From Pseudomonas fluorescens (lineage in GTDB: Bacteria > Pseudomonadota > Gammaproteobacteria > Pseudomonadales > Pseudomonadaceae): a stretch of 64,000 nucleotides of DNA. A program made the position numbers and the translations under genes. The stretch covers positions 2,565,826 through 2,629,825 of the forward strand of contig NZ_OZ024668.1 of assembly GCF_902497775.2 (NCBI RefSeq), in the 5' to 3' direction. This document shows, piece after piece, positions 17,538 to 28,200 of this stretch (within the stretch, counting starts at the first letter, position 1; the number at the start of each line of letters is the position of its first letter). The notes beneath the pieces were generated by a model that ran no database searches, had not been told where the DNA came from, and was given only the letters and a program-made list of their open reading frames with translations.

Positions 17538-19628
17538 TTACACCTGGCCAAGGCGAATCAACGCATCGACCGCAGTGGTGCCCTGGGCACCGACCATTAA
17601 TGGGTTCACGTCCAGCTCCAGCAACTGCGCGGCGTTTTCGCAGGCGTAGTCGGCGACCGCACGGATGGCCGCCACCAGTGCCTCCAGGTCCGCCGCTTCA
17701 CGGCCACGAAAGCCTTGGAGCAAGGCGGCGCTACGCAGGCCAAGCACGGCGTTGCGGATGGCGCCGTCGGTGGTTGGCAACAGCAGGCTCTTGCTGTCCT
17801 TGAGCAGCTCGACGAGGATGCCGCCAGCGCCGATCACCAGCGCCAGGCCGAAGTCGTTCTCACGCTTGATGCCGACGATCAGCTCAGCCAGCGGCGCGCT
17901 GGCCATGGGTTCGAGCAGCACCTGGTCGAACGGCACACCGGGCGCATAAGCGCCGATGCGGGCGCGCATCTGCTCCAGCGCCGCGCCCAAGGCCTGGGCA
18001 TCGCGCAGATTGAGGGCGACAGCGCCGGCTTCGGTCTTGTGGGGCAGTTGCGCACTGAGCGCCTTGAGCACCAAGGGGTAGCCAAGGGGTTGCGCATCCT
18101 TGAGTGCCTGCTCCGGGGTGCTCAACACACCCTTGGGCACCGGCAGGCCGAACGCCTGCAAGGCTTGCTTGGACTGCCACTCGTTGAGCAGTTCGCCCTC
18201 GCCGTGCAGCGCCTGCGGGCACAACGGCGGCAATGCCGACTCGCCCAGATCAAGCAAAGCCTGGCGCCTGGCCTGGTAAGCGGCAATCCGGCCCCAGGCC
18301 GCCAGGCCATCTTCGACGCCCTGCAGCGCGGCGATGCCATGGCTATGCAAGCGCTCGCGGGCAAAGGCCGGCAATAGCTCAGGCAAGGCCGAGGTGACAA
18401 AACCGGTCTTGCCGTGACGTTTAAGCGCCGCGCAGTACAGCGCCAGCAGCAGGTCGCACTCCTTGCGCTCGCCGGTGAACTCGGCCGGGTAGTCGAGCAC
18501 CAGCATGGCTGCATCGGCCTCGGTGCGCAGGGCGCTGTCGAGCATGCGTTCAAGGGCTGCGCCGTCGCCCCAGATAGCCGTGGTGAAGTCCAGCGGGTTG
18601 ATCAGGTTGGCATAGGCCGGCAGTACCTGGGCCAGCTCGCCGACCTGGCCGTCGTCGAGCTTGGGCAGGCTTAGCTCGTTGCGCTCGGCATAGTCGGCAA
18701 TCAGCCCGGCATCACCGCCGGAACAGGCCAGGGCGATCAGGCTGTTACCTTTGGGAAAATGGCCGCAAGCCGCAGCCTTGAGGGTTTCAACAAAGCTCAC
18801 CGGGCCGCTGACACGAATCACCCCCAGGCGCTCGAACAGGCTGTCGTACAGGGCATCGGAGCCGGACAGCGAGCTGGTGTGGCTCAGCGCCAGTTCCGCG
18901 CCGATCTGCGATACACCGGTTTTCAGGGCTATGATCGGGATGCCCTTCTCCAGCGCCTTGTGCGCGGCGCGGGCAAAACCCGGCACGTTCTTCAGGCCTT
19001 CCAGGTGCAGGCCGATGGCGGTGACCCGTGGCTCATCGAGCAACGCGTCCATCAGTTCGGCGATGCCAATCTGCGCCTGGTTGCCCACCGAGGCCATGTA
19101 GGCCACCGGCAGCGAGCGGTCGCTCATCGACAGGTTGTAAGCAAAGTTGCCGCTCTGGGTCAGCACCGCCACACCCTGCTCTACCGCCTTGCCGCCATGG
19201 GCCACCGGCCACAGTGCGGCGCTGTGCAGATAGTCGAGCAGGCCATAGCAGTTGGGGCCCAGCAGCGCCATGTCGCCAGCGGCCTTGAGCAATTGCTGCT
19301 GCAGGGCCAGACCTTCAGCGCCGCACTCGGCAAAGCCCGAGGCATAGCAGATCGCCCCGCCGGCGCCCTTGGCGGCCAGTTCCGCCACACAGGTCAGGGT
19401 CAATTCGCGGTTGGTGGCGATGAATACGGCATCTGGCGCTTCGGGCAGGTCCGCCACCGAAGCGACGCACGGCACGCCATCGAGGCTGTCGTGCTGCGGG
19501 TTGACCAGCCACATTTGCCCTTGGTAGCCACCCTCGGCGCACCGCTTGAAGGCCCGGGCCATGCTGCGCCCGCCGACGAACGCCAGGTGGCGCGGGGCGA
19601 GCATGCGTTTGAGATTGTCTCGTAACAT
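17538..19628 (-). CDS. ADP-forming acyl-CoA synthetase (acetate-CoA ligase family)
   Basis: 696 aa. The N-terminal part is a CoA-binding Rossmann domain (HLAFVGGRSM near 14-23), followed by succinyl-CoA-ligase-like domains; an ATP-grasp domain fills the C-terminus (about 470-696). This fused arrangement is the NDP-forming acyl-CoA ligase type. It would join a carboxylic acid to CoA using ATP. It lies in the aru operon 14 bases after the acyl-CoA dehydrogenase gene. A guanidinobutyrate-type acid is one possible substrate, by context only. AGGAG precedes the ATG by seven bases. Confidence 0.85.
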   Translation of the reverse strand: MLRDNLKRMLAPRHLAFVGGRSMARAFKRCAEGGYQGQMWLVNPQHDSLDGVPCVASVADLPEAPDAVFIATNRELTLTCVAELAAKGAGGAICYASGFAECGAEGLALQQQLLKAAGDMALLGPNCYGLLDYLHSAALWPVAHGGKAVEQGVAVLTQSGNFAYNLSMSDRSLPVAYMASVGNQAQIGIAELMDALLDEPRVTAIGLHLEGLKNVPGFARAAHKALEKGIPIIALKTGVSQIGAELALSHTSSLSGSDALYDSLFERLGVIRVSGPVSFVETLKAAACGHFPKGNSLIALACSGGDAGLIADYAERNELSLPKLDDGQVGELAQVLPAYANLINPLDFTTAIWGDGAALERMLDSALRTEADAAMLVLDYPAEFTGERKECDLLLALYCAALKRHGKTGFVTSALPELLPAFARERLHSHGIAALQGVEDGLAAWGRIAAYQARRQALLDLGESALPPLCPQALHGEGELLNEWQSKQALQAFGLPVPKGVLSTPEQALKDAQPLGYPLVLKALSAQLPHKTEAGAVALNLRDAQALGAALEQMRARIGAYAPGVPFDQVLLEPMASAPLAELIVGIKRENDFGLALVIGAGGILVELLKDSKSLLLPTTDGAIRNAVLGLRSAALLQGFRGREAADLEALVAAIRAVADYACENAAQLLELDVNPLMVGAQGTTAVDALIRLGQV

Positions 19629-19642
19629 GAGCAGGCTCCTGA

Positions 19643-20803
19643 TCAGCGCAACAACGGGCGCAGCAGTTCACGGGAAATGATGTGCCGCTGGATCTCCGAA
19701 GTCCCCTCCCAGATCCGCTCGATGCGCGCATTGCGCCAGATCCGCTCGACCGGCCCTTCATCCATCAGGCCCATGCCGCCATAGATCTGCACCGCCTCGT
19801 CGGCAACCTTGCCCAGCACTTCACTGGCAAACAGCTTGGCCATGCCCGCCTCGCCGTCGGTCATCGTGCCCTGGTCCATCTTCCAGGCGGTGTGCAGGGT
19901 CAACAGCTCGGCGGCGCGGATCTGCGTGGCCATGTCGGCGAGCTTGAACGAGATACCCTGGTAGGTGCCGATCGGCTGGCCGAACTGCTTGCGGTCGGCC
20001 GCCCATTGCAGCGACACATCCAGGGCGCGCTGGGCCTGGCCGACACAGTTGGCGGCGACCATCACCCGCCCGGCGGTGAGCCAGGCGTTGGCCACCTCCC
20101 AACCCTTGCCGACTTCACCCAGCACCTTGCTGGCCGGCACCTTGCAGTCATCGAAGAACAGCTCGAAGGTGTGATAGCCGCGGTTGCTCACGCACGTGGG
20201 CCCGCGGCGGATGGTCATGCCAGGGGTACCGCGGTCGACCAGGAAGGCGGTCACTGCGTTGCGTTTCTTGCCGTTGTGTTCGTAGGTATCGGTGACGGCA
20301 AAGACGATGGCGAAATCGGCATGCCCGGCATGGCTGATGAAGTGCTTGCTGCCGTTGAGTACGAAGTTGTCGCCCTCGCGCACGGCGCGGGTCTTGATCG
20401 CGTTGGCATCGGAGCCGGCGCCAGGCTCAGTCAGGGCAAAGCAATCGGTTTTCTCGCCCTGGATGCACGGCAGCAGGTAGTCGTTGATCTGTTCATCCTT
20501 GCAGGCCATGAGGATCTTCGACGGGCGTGCGACAAACACATGCACGGCCCACGACACCTTCGACAGCTCCCGCTCGATTAGCGCCTGAGACAGGTAATCC
20601 AGGCCACCACCGCCGACTTCCTCGGGCATGTTGAAGGCGTAGAAACCGGCGGCGACGGCCTTGCCGCGAATCTGCGCGGCAAGCTCGGGCGAGACTTCGT
20701 CGGCGCGGTCGACAGCCTCTTCATGGGGCAGTAACTCCTTGGCGACAAAACTGCGTACCGCTTCCACCAACATTTGTTGTTCTTGGGTCAGTTGGAAATT
20801 CAT
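19643..20803 (-). CDS. Acyl-CoA dehydrogenase
   Basis: 386 aa, the standard length. It opens MNFQLTQEQQMLVEAVRSFV. The FAD/substrate motif CFALTEPGAGSDA lies about 120-132. YGGMGLMDEGPVERIWRNARI, then IWEGTSEIQR near the C-terminus, are family signatures. The start at 20803 has AGGA eight bases upstream; the frame extends a further 55 codons without a ribosome site. It introduces a 2,3-double bond into an acyl-CoA, passing electrons to ETF. It is the second gene of the operon that includes aruIH. Confidence 0.92.
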   Translation of the reverse strand: MNFQLTQEQQMLVEAVRSFVAKELLPHEEAVDRADEVSPELAAQIRGKAVAAGFYAFNMPEEVGGGGLDYLSQALIERELSKVSWAVHVFVARPSKILMACKDEQINDYLLPCIQGEKTDCFALTEPGAGSDANAIKTRAVREGDNFVLNGSKHFISHAGHADFAIVFAVTDTYEHNGKKRNAVTAFLVDRGTPGMTIRRGPTCVSNRGYHTFELFFDDCKVPASKVLGEVGKGWEVANAWLTAGRVMVAANCVGQAQRALDVSLQWAADRKQFGQPIGTYQGISFKLADMATQIRAAELLTLHTAWKMDQGTMTDGEAGMAKLFASEVLGKVADEAVQIYGGMGLMDEGPVERIWRNARIERIWEGTSEIQRHIISRELLRPLLR

Positions 20804-20834
20804 GAGTCGATCCTGAAGAAGTGCGTGTAAGTGT

Positions 20835-21626
20835 TTATTTACCAACGAATTTAGCCGCGCGCTTTTCCACCACTGCGCGCAAGGCTTCGGCGCCGTCTTC
20901 GCTGCGCCCGCAGAGCAGGCCGGCAGCCAGTTCGGCCTGCAACTGCTCGGCCAGGGTGCGCTGGGCACCGTCGCGGATCAGGCGTTTGGTTTGGGCGAAG
21001 GCAAAGGTCGGGCCAGTGGCCAGGCGCCCGGCCAGCTCGGCGGTTACCGCCAGCAACTGGTCATCGGCGCACACCTCACCGACCAGCCCGGCCGCCAGGG
21101 CACGCTCGGCGCCCCACAGCTCATCGAGGAACAGCAGGCGCTTGGCCTGTTCGCTGCCGATCAGCCGTGGCAGGTGCCAACTGGCGCCAGCGTCCGGGCT
21201 GTAGGCCATGCTGGTGTAGCCGGCCTTGAAGCGCGCCGAGGCCGCCGCCACGCGCAGGTCGCAGCACAGGGTCAGGTCCATGCCGGCGCCGACGGCGGTG
21301 CCGTTGATGGCGGCAATGGTCGGTTTGTCGAGGCTGTGCAGGCGCTGCATCAGGGCATGGGCGGTTTCGGTCCAGCCATAGCTTTCCAGGGCGCCGCGGG
21401 CTTCGGCTTCGGCCCATTCGGCCAGATCCGCGCCGGCGCAGAAGCTGCGCCCGGTGCCGGTCAGCACCACCACGCGCACAGCCGGGTCGGCGTTATGGGC
21501 CTCGAGCAAGGCGTGGAGGTTTTTCAGGCTGGGGATGTCCAGCGCGTTGCGCTGGTCGGGGCGGTTGAGGGTGATCCAGGCAATGCCAGCTTCGACCTGG
21601 CTGAGCAGCGACGCAGGAGGGGTCAT
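20835..21626 (-). CDS. Enoyl-CoA hydratase/isomerase family protein
   Basis: 263 aa from the ATG at 21626, with GAGG six bases upstream. Crotonase features are WITLNRPDQRNALD near the N-terminus, FCAGADLAEW (oxyanion-hole region) and INGTAVGAGMDLTLCCDLRVAA (second oxyanion-hole region). It would hydrate an enoyl-CoA made by the acyl-CoA dehydrogenase encoded next. It is the first gene of the aru catabolic operon, with a candidate operator just upstream of its start. Confidence 0.9.
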   Translation of the reverse strand: MTPPASLLSQVEAGIAWITLNRPDQRNALDIPSLKNLHALLEAHNADPAVRVVVLTGTGRSFCAGADLAEWAEAEARGALESYGWTETAHALMQRLHSLDKPTIAAINGTAVGAGMDLTLCCDLRVAAASARFKAGYTSMAYSPDAGASWHLPRLIGSEQAKRLLFLDELWGAERALAAGLVGEVCADDQLLAVTAELAGRLATGPTFAFAQTKRLIRDGAQRTLAEQLQAELAAGLLCGRSEDGAEALRAVVEKRAAKFVGK

Positions 21627-21676
21627 GGGTGGCCTCGAATTATTGTGGTGGGGATGAGAGGTGGGGCGTGAGGCCA

Positions 21677-21696
21677 TACTAAACGAGTGTTCAGTA
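21677..21696. promoter_or_regulatory. Inverted repeat, candidate operator of the aru catabolic operon
   Basis: tactaaacgagtgttcagta is an imperfect palindrome: tact-aac at one end and gtt-agta at the other. It lies 51 bases upstream of the first gene of the operon (enoyl-CoA hydratase). The spacing and symmetry suit a TetR-family or similar dimeric repressor of acyl-CoA genes. The regulator is not identified; a TetR gene lies 12 kb away in the window but nothing ties it to this site. Confidence 0.45.
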
Positions 21697-21832
21697 AGCA
21701 GGCAATCGTGGACGAAATGTGTTAAATCACTTCAACAAAAGCATATAACTAATTGTTTTTAGTGTTTTTTATGAACTAAAAAAAAAGCAACCAACAGCTC
21801 TGTTACAACTTTGAACAACTCGCCACAGGCAT

Positions 21833-21863
21833 AAAAAAAGGACCGCCCGAAACGGGAGGTCCT
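21833..21863 (-). terminator. Rho-independent terminator downstream of the giant repeat-protein gene
   Basis: Read on the minus strand, an 11-bp stem with one mismatch (aggacctcccg / cgggcggtcct) and a three-base loop is followed directly by a run of T residues. It lies about 160 bases after the stop of the 2,099-residue protein and before the aru catabolic operon, so the two are separately transcribed. Confidence 0.8.
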
Positions 21864-22021
21864 CAGTGGGGAATGGTGCGGGTTCAGGTAAATTGCATTT
21901 CTTTACTGAATTAAGAATAACCACCGCCTGATTTTTAGCAAGCCGCCGAATTTTTGAATTCTAACCAGTTGGAATATAAAAAATTGGTGGGCACTTCAGA
22001 CCTCCCCTAAATGTCAATCGA

Positions 22022-25000
22022 CTAAATAAACGTCATCACCCTAGAGAATTGCGTCCAAGGGTCCCTGATTCTGAACGTTATGACTACTTCTTCTGCTTGA
22101 GTGTTTGTTACATCAAAAAAAAGATTCCAAGCAGGCGGATTGATTCTCATCACCGCGACCTGACCAGAAAACCCTACAATCCTGGCACTTCCAGTTACCG
22201 TAACCGTCAGATTCCAAGGCTGGGAATCAGGGGTGTCGAACATGTACCACAGGTCCGTTAGCGCTGCATCATATACAACTCTGTTGCTGGCTCGGCCATT
22301 TGCCAACGCACCACTGGCGAGATTCGCTCTAACGAAACCGCTTGACGAAATTGACTTTGCAGGCGGAAAGGTTGTTTGAAACTGAAGATTCGCTGTTACA
22401 TCCTTGAAGCCAACTGCAGAAGCGGTGACCGTTGTACTGGCGTTAGGATTACGGATCCTTTGTTGCGACTCACCATACTTGTCAAGCGTAATGGCAAGCG
22501 TTTGCTGTCCATTGGCGAATCTGCCTTGCCCTGATAGCCTCAGGCTCACTTGCTGATCAGCGACGCCTTTGACAGTTACAGCATTGGTTTCAGTTGGATG
22601 GGCCCAGATATTAGGTAATACAGTGCTGGCCAACCCTCCGGTAGAGACATTCAAAACAACAGGTGCATTTAGCATTTCATAGGCTTTCTCAGGTGCCTCG
22701 ATAGCCTGCTCCTGATCCCCTCCCCCACGAACATCTACCCACAGATGAACACTTAGCCTAGAACCATCAGAAAGCGTAGTAAGTGCCGAGCGAGGAATAT
22801 TTTTGCGGATACCGTTATCCACCTCTTCCAGCGTCACGCGCTGGGCAATCACCAGTGGAAGTTCCCAGGGAGCCCGCTCCATCTGTGACCCTTTCAAGAT
22901 GATCCAGATCACTTGCCCTGCTGCTATACCCTGCCATCGCTGAACATATAGAGTGGCATCCCCTGCAAAGGCGGCCAAGTTCAGTACATTACCACGAGCT
23001 TCTAGAATTTCTGGCGTTGTCAGGCTAACGTTTACTTGAAGAAATTGGTAGTGGCGCTCGGGAAATCTAATCGCGTCGTCTTCCTCGATTTCATCGTGTA
23101 ACGCTACCAGCATTTCCAAGCGGATCCAGCTTTCATGGGCGAAACTTTGAAGCTCAACCCGTGGTAACACCGCGCGTATTCCAAGATCAACTTCACTTGG
23201 CGCAATAGTCTGCCGTTCAGCCAGGGTAATGGTCTTTTCATTGCCAGCTTCATCCTCTCCAATGCAACGTAACCAGTAGTATTGCCCTTCGTTGATACCG
23301 TCCCAACGGGCGACTGTCAGCAAGGCATTTCCGGGGAACAACAGCAGATCAAGCACATCGCCCTTGGCCTCCTCAATCTGCGGCTGCGGCGGATTGGTCA
23401 ACATCGGGCCGATCCACAGGTTCAGGTAGTCCGAGTAGCGGCTTCGCTCTCCAGTTTCCTTGACCACGTAACGCACTCGCACCGGCCGGTTCAGGCTGGG
23501 CAAGATATTCTCTTCCGGCACGTTGAAGTACTCATCCCGAGCACTTTGCACGGGCAAATAATCGAACCAATTGCCGGCCACCACAGGGCTCAGCCACTCC
23601 AGATGAATGTTCTGGCCCTGTGCCATACCGGTGTAGATCGGTACCAGGGTACTGGCCACGACAATACCCACCGGGTCGAGCACGCCATTCTCGGCCTCGT
23701 CTACTTCAGGCCGGATAAACTCCGGCGCCGGCTCACCCACCCAGACTTCCAGTCGCTGCGACACCCAGGGCTCTCCCGAAGCATTCATGACCTGGTAGAA
23801 CAGCACCAGGCTGCCACCGGCAATGGCCACGAGATGCTCAGGGTCGTGCCAGACAAACAGCACGTCGTTGCCTACTTGGGCTCCGCTGAGGCGCTGGTCT
23901 TCCATAACAATGTATTCGTTGCCGTTGGCCTTGGTGCCCTGCCATACCACCCTCACTTCCTGGCCTGCGAACATAGCTGGCCACGGTGGAATTGTGATGA
24001 CCACCCGCGGCAGGGTATCGGGCAGGTAGTCTTCATCGCGGCCCTCAACCTCGGCTTTGCCTAACTGTGTCGGTACCCCCCGAACGCCAATGGCCGTGGT
24101 GCGCGAAGGCAATGGCAGCGGAAAGCCAGGCCGGTTGACCTTGTAGGCCACATAGGCCAGACCGCCCGCAATGGCCTGCACCAATGCATTAGGAATGGTG
24201 TAGGTGATTCGTTGCGGCGGCGGCATGCTGGGTAATGGCGCCGACTCCTCACGGTGCACCGGCAAGCCGATGGTATCGGCGGTGTAGCCACGCCAGAACA
24301 GCTCAACTCGATCCCCCGGGGCAAAGCCCAGGGGCAGGTCGGCAAATACCGAGACCGTGGCATCCTGCGGGCCGAGCGCCGCCAAATCGATGTAGCCTTC
24401 GCTGTCCAGCGGTTCTACCACTGGCCGGGGCAACAGGAACGCGCTGATCTCGACAAAGGCATAGCTGGGCCGCGAAGCGCCATCCGACTCATTGCCGACT
24501 TCGTCTTCCAGCCAGTACAGCACCAGCAGTTCTTCTGAGTCACCACCGGCCTGGATCGTTGCGTAGTCGATAAACACCGGAATGACTTTGCCCACCTCCC
24601 CTGGCTGCAACACATGCTGAACCTTGACGCCACCCCAGCTCAGGTTGAGGCGGTCGCCGACTTCCATGTAGTGCCAGGAAATCACATAGGCGGTAACGCC
24701 TTCCATGGCAACGTCCAGGTCGATGATGCCGGAAGGAATGATCGGCCTCATCAGGCCATCATGGTGCGGGCTGCCCGGGTTGGGGTTGGGCCCGCCAGGC
24801 AAGGTGCGCTTGACCTTGATGAGCAGTCGCGCTGACGCATCACCGTCACCGCTGAGCGCCTTGACCGTGAACCAGACCTCGCTGTTGCCCTTGGGGATGC
24901 GCGCGGGCGGCACGTGGATGAACAGCAGTCCATTTATGTCCTCTGGCTTGACCACGTAGGGGAACGGCGTAACCGGGGTATCCTCGTCACCCCAGTAAAT

Positions 25001-25240
25001 CAGGATCTCGTCGCCTGCGGCCATGTTCAGGTAGGGTTCGACGATCACTTGCAGGCCCTTGGGATCGTTGTCCAAGGCCGCCTTGCTGATCCCGCCATGC
25101 AAGCCGGCGGGATGATCGACGAACTCGCGCATGTTGGGTATGCGCAACTCACTCAAGCTCAGCGGCTTGATCTGGTTGACCCGCATGAACCAGGGCCGAC
25201 GGTCCCCCCCGGGGGCCCTGGGTGAGTACTTCGAGGCCAG
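22022..25240 (-). repeat. Second half of the internal duplication in the giant protein
   Basis: Residues about 1028 to 2099: again seven modules then a cap (from about 1887) with ASGALANGRASNRV and the ending WTQFSRVMTFI. The last modules and cap (22022 to about 23250) are visibly richer in A and T than the rest of the gene. Confidence 0.6.
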
Positions 25241-28200
25241 GCTTGAGAAGTACAGAGTCTTGCTGAAGCGGGTCCAACTGCCGCCCTGGGGCAACTGGAA
25301 GGTCAGGGTGACTTCCTCGGCCACGCTGTTGACCACCTCGAACAGGCAGTCGCCGGACAGCTGCGCCAGCGGCAGGCTGACGATCTGCCCGGGGTAGCCG
25401 GGAATGCTGGCACTGCCGCTGAGTTCAACCTGCACGTAAGTGACATCGGTAAAGCCATGGGCGTCGAAACACACGCGGTTGCCCGAACGCCCGTTGGCCA
25501 GCGCACCCGTGGCGGCGCGGGCGCGCACGCCCTGCTCTTGTTGTTGCTGGTCAAAGACGAAGACGTCGCTGAAGCGCACCGGCACATGACGCGCCGCCAC
25601 GCCATCGATCACCCCGCTGACCAGCACGGTTTCGGCATAGGGGTCGCCCAGCCAGGCGACGAACTCGCCGCGGCTGTCGAGGGTAAAGGCCAGTTGCTGA
25701 TTGGCGTTGTCGAACTGCGCCGAGCCATTGACCGACACCGTGCCCTGAGCGCCAGGGCGTCCGATCAAGGTGATACCGCAGGTCTGGGTGGGCAATGGCC
25801 AATCCTGGGGCAAGGCCGAAGTGGCCAGGCCCCGGTCGGAGACGACGATATGCAACTGGCCCTGGCGTACCCGGTAAGTGCGCACCGGAAAGTCCACCGC
25901 CTTGGCCGGATCGGCGCTGGCAGCGAAGTTCACTTTGAGGTGCAAGGTCAGGTTGGCGGAATCGGCCAGTCCGGTCAAAAACTCACGTGGCAGCTCGACC
26001 GTCAAGCCATTGGCAACCGCTGAGGCGTCGACGGCACTGGCCACCAGCAGGGGCTGCACGCCACTGGCGCTACGTGCTTCAAGCCATACCCGCTGGCCGA
26101 GGGCAATAAAGGGCCAGGGTGCGACCCTGACAGTGGCCGGGCCGTCGAAGCTGTCCAGCTCCAGCTCGTCGCCGACAGCCTGCTCGAGGGCGGGCTTAGA
26201 CTCAGACAGCGCGCTTTGCGCCGGTGCCCGCACCTGAATGGCCAACGCCGGCGAATCGAGGGCGGGCAGCTCATTGCGCAGCACCTGATAGCTGATCCGC
26301 ACCTCGCCGTTGATGTTCGCCCCCACTGCCGAGGGTGGCACAGGGACCACAATGAAGCCACTGTCACTACCCGGCCGTTCGGCCAGCTCCGGCGTGCCAG
26401 TGCCCGGCGTGCCTTGCCAGAACACGCGGATACGATCGCTGGCGCGCATGCCGGGGTAGCTGACGCGTACCTGGGCGCCGTGCAAGCCGAGCATGGCATC
26501 GTAGTTGCCGCTCTGTGCTCCCGTCAGGGTGGGCAGGCCCGGTACCGGCGGTTGCGAACGGATAGCCAGGCTCAACACGTCGGATGGCAAAGGCCGGCCA
26601 GTGCGTGGTTCAACCTGGTAGCTGACCTGCACCGCGCCGCCCAGGCTCGCCTGAGCCACGGCTTGCGGCACGCTGAACAGTAACGGTGTGCCCGGCTGGC
26701 TGACGGTTTTTTCCTCGCTGAAGCTACCATCCGAGCCGACACCTTGCCAGGTCAGGGTGACCTTGTCCTGGGCCTGCATCACCGGATAGCTGACGCTGAC
26801 CTGCACCCCGCTGGGGAAGAAATGCGGATCAAGCTGATTGCCGGGTGCCTCCACGCTTGGCGCCGGCAGCAACCCCGCAGCGCTGACCGTCAAGCGCAGC
26901 GGCGCCGACTCGCGGTAACCGACGCTGCGTGAAGTGGCCATGCGTACCCGGTAGTAGATCGTTACCGAGCCCGACTCGAGCAGCCGGATGTGCTCTGCCG
27001 TCACGTTGATCGGGATGACTGTATCCGAGCCTCCTTGCTGAGCGCTAACCGTCCAGGGCCGTTCATGCACGGTAGGTTTACCGTCAAACATGGTCCCCAG
27101 CCACACCAGTACGATCTCATGGCCGGCGGTACGCCCCAGGTACTTGGGAATGTCCACCGTGGCGCGTATTGCATCATAGGCAAGCTCGCCATCAACGTTT
27201 CGGACACTGGGGGCCTGCAGGGCGACGGGTTGGCCCTTGACCCCCACAGTCAGGCGTTGCGAGCGTTTCTCGCCACTGGCCGTCACCAGCGTATAGGACA
27301 CCACCGCCAGGCCGCTGGCCAGCGCCCAGAGCTTGTCGTTGGGGATGCTGAACAGGATCACCTGAGGCAGATGACCGCGGATAACCTGCTCAAGATCGGT
27401 ATGGGTGGGCAACCCGGAATCGATGTAGCCGGTAAAGCGCAGTTTGAGCTGATCGCCCACCGCGAAGTCCGGTGCAGTGGCGTTTACCGCGATCAACAGC
27501 GGTGCGTCACCCAGCGCTTCCAGATCAAGATAGCCATCACTGTCGACCCCCTGCACCGCCGCCACCGGCAACTGCGCGTTACCGGTGTCGACCACGATCG
27601 AGACATGCGGCGCCCAGGCCTGGCTGGTGTTGTAGACGACGTCATGGACTTCCCAGCTGACCACCAGGTTGGGGCTGTCGCCGGCTTCGCGGATGACGCT
27701 GCCGGGAACGTTGATGACCGCCGGGTGGTTGAGGTCCGCTTCCGTCACGGTATGGGTGCGCATGATGCCGCCCCAGCTCAGGCGAATCACATCGCCAATG
27801 GCCTTGTTCTCGTAGTGAAAGATCCGCACATCCACCCCTGCGGCCAGGTGCGCGGCGGTCACCGGGTTGGCCGCCACCTCGGCCGCCACCAGGCCCTGGT
27901 GACCGGGCTCGGGGTCGATATCCTCGCCGCCGGGCCGGGTCAGTTTGACCTGTACCGACAACACGCTGGAGCGCTCGTATTCCAGGCCCTGGCGGGTGAA
28001 GGTGTAGTAGATGCGCTTGGGCCCCGGGGTAAAACGCTCGGTAGCCAGGTACAGCGACAGAGGCCGGTTCAGGTCGCGCTCGGCAACCTGAAACGCCGGC
28101 GCAATCGGCGCAGCCTCGCCTTCCATGAACACCTGCAGCAGGTCGCCCACCTGGGCCTCACGGAAAGTCGGCACCGTGGCCAGCACGCCGAGCACGCTGG

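Larger units (their letters stand above)
21627..22021. other. AT-rich intergenic region between the aru operon and the giant repeat-protein gene
   Basis: About 395 bases with no gene. It holds the candidate operator (21677-21696) near the hydratase, a run of A/T-rich sequence with A tracts (21720-21790) and the terminator of the giant gene (21833-21863). From there to 22021 it stays AT-rich with no further feature that I can name. Composition is clearly lower in GC than the aru genes on either side. Confidence 0.6.
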
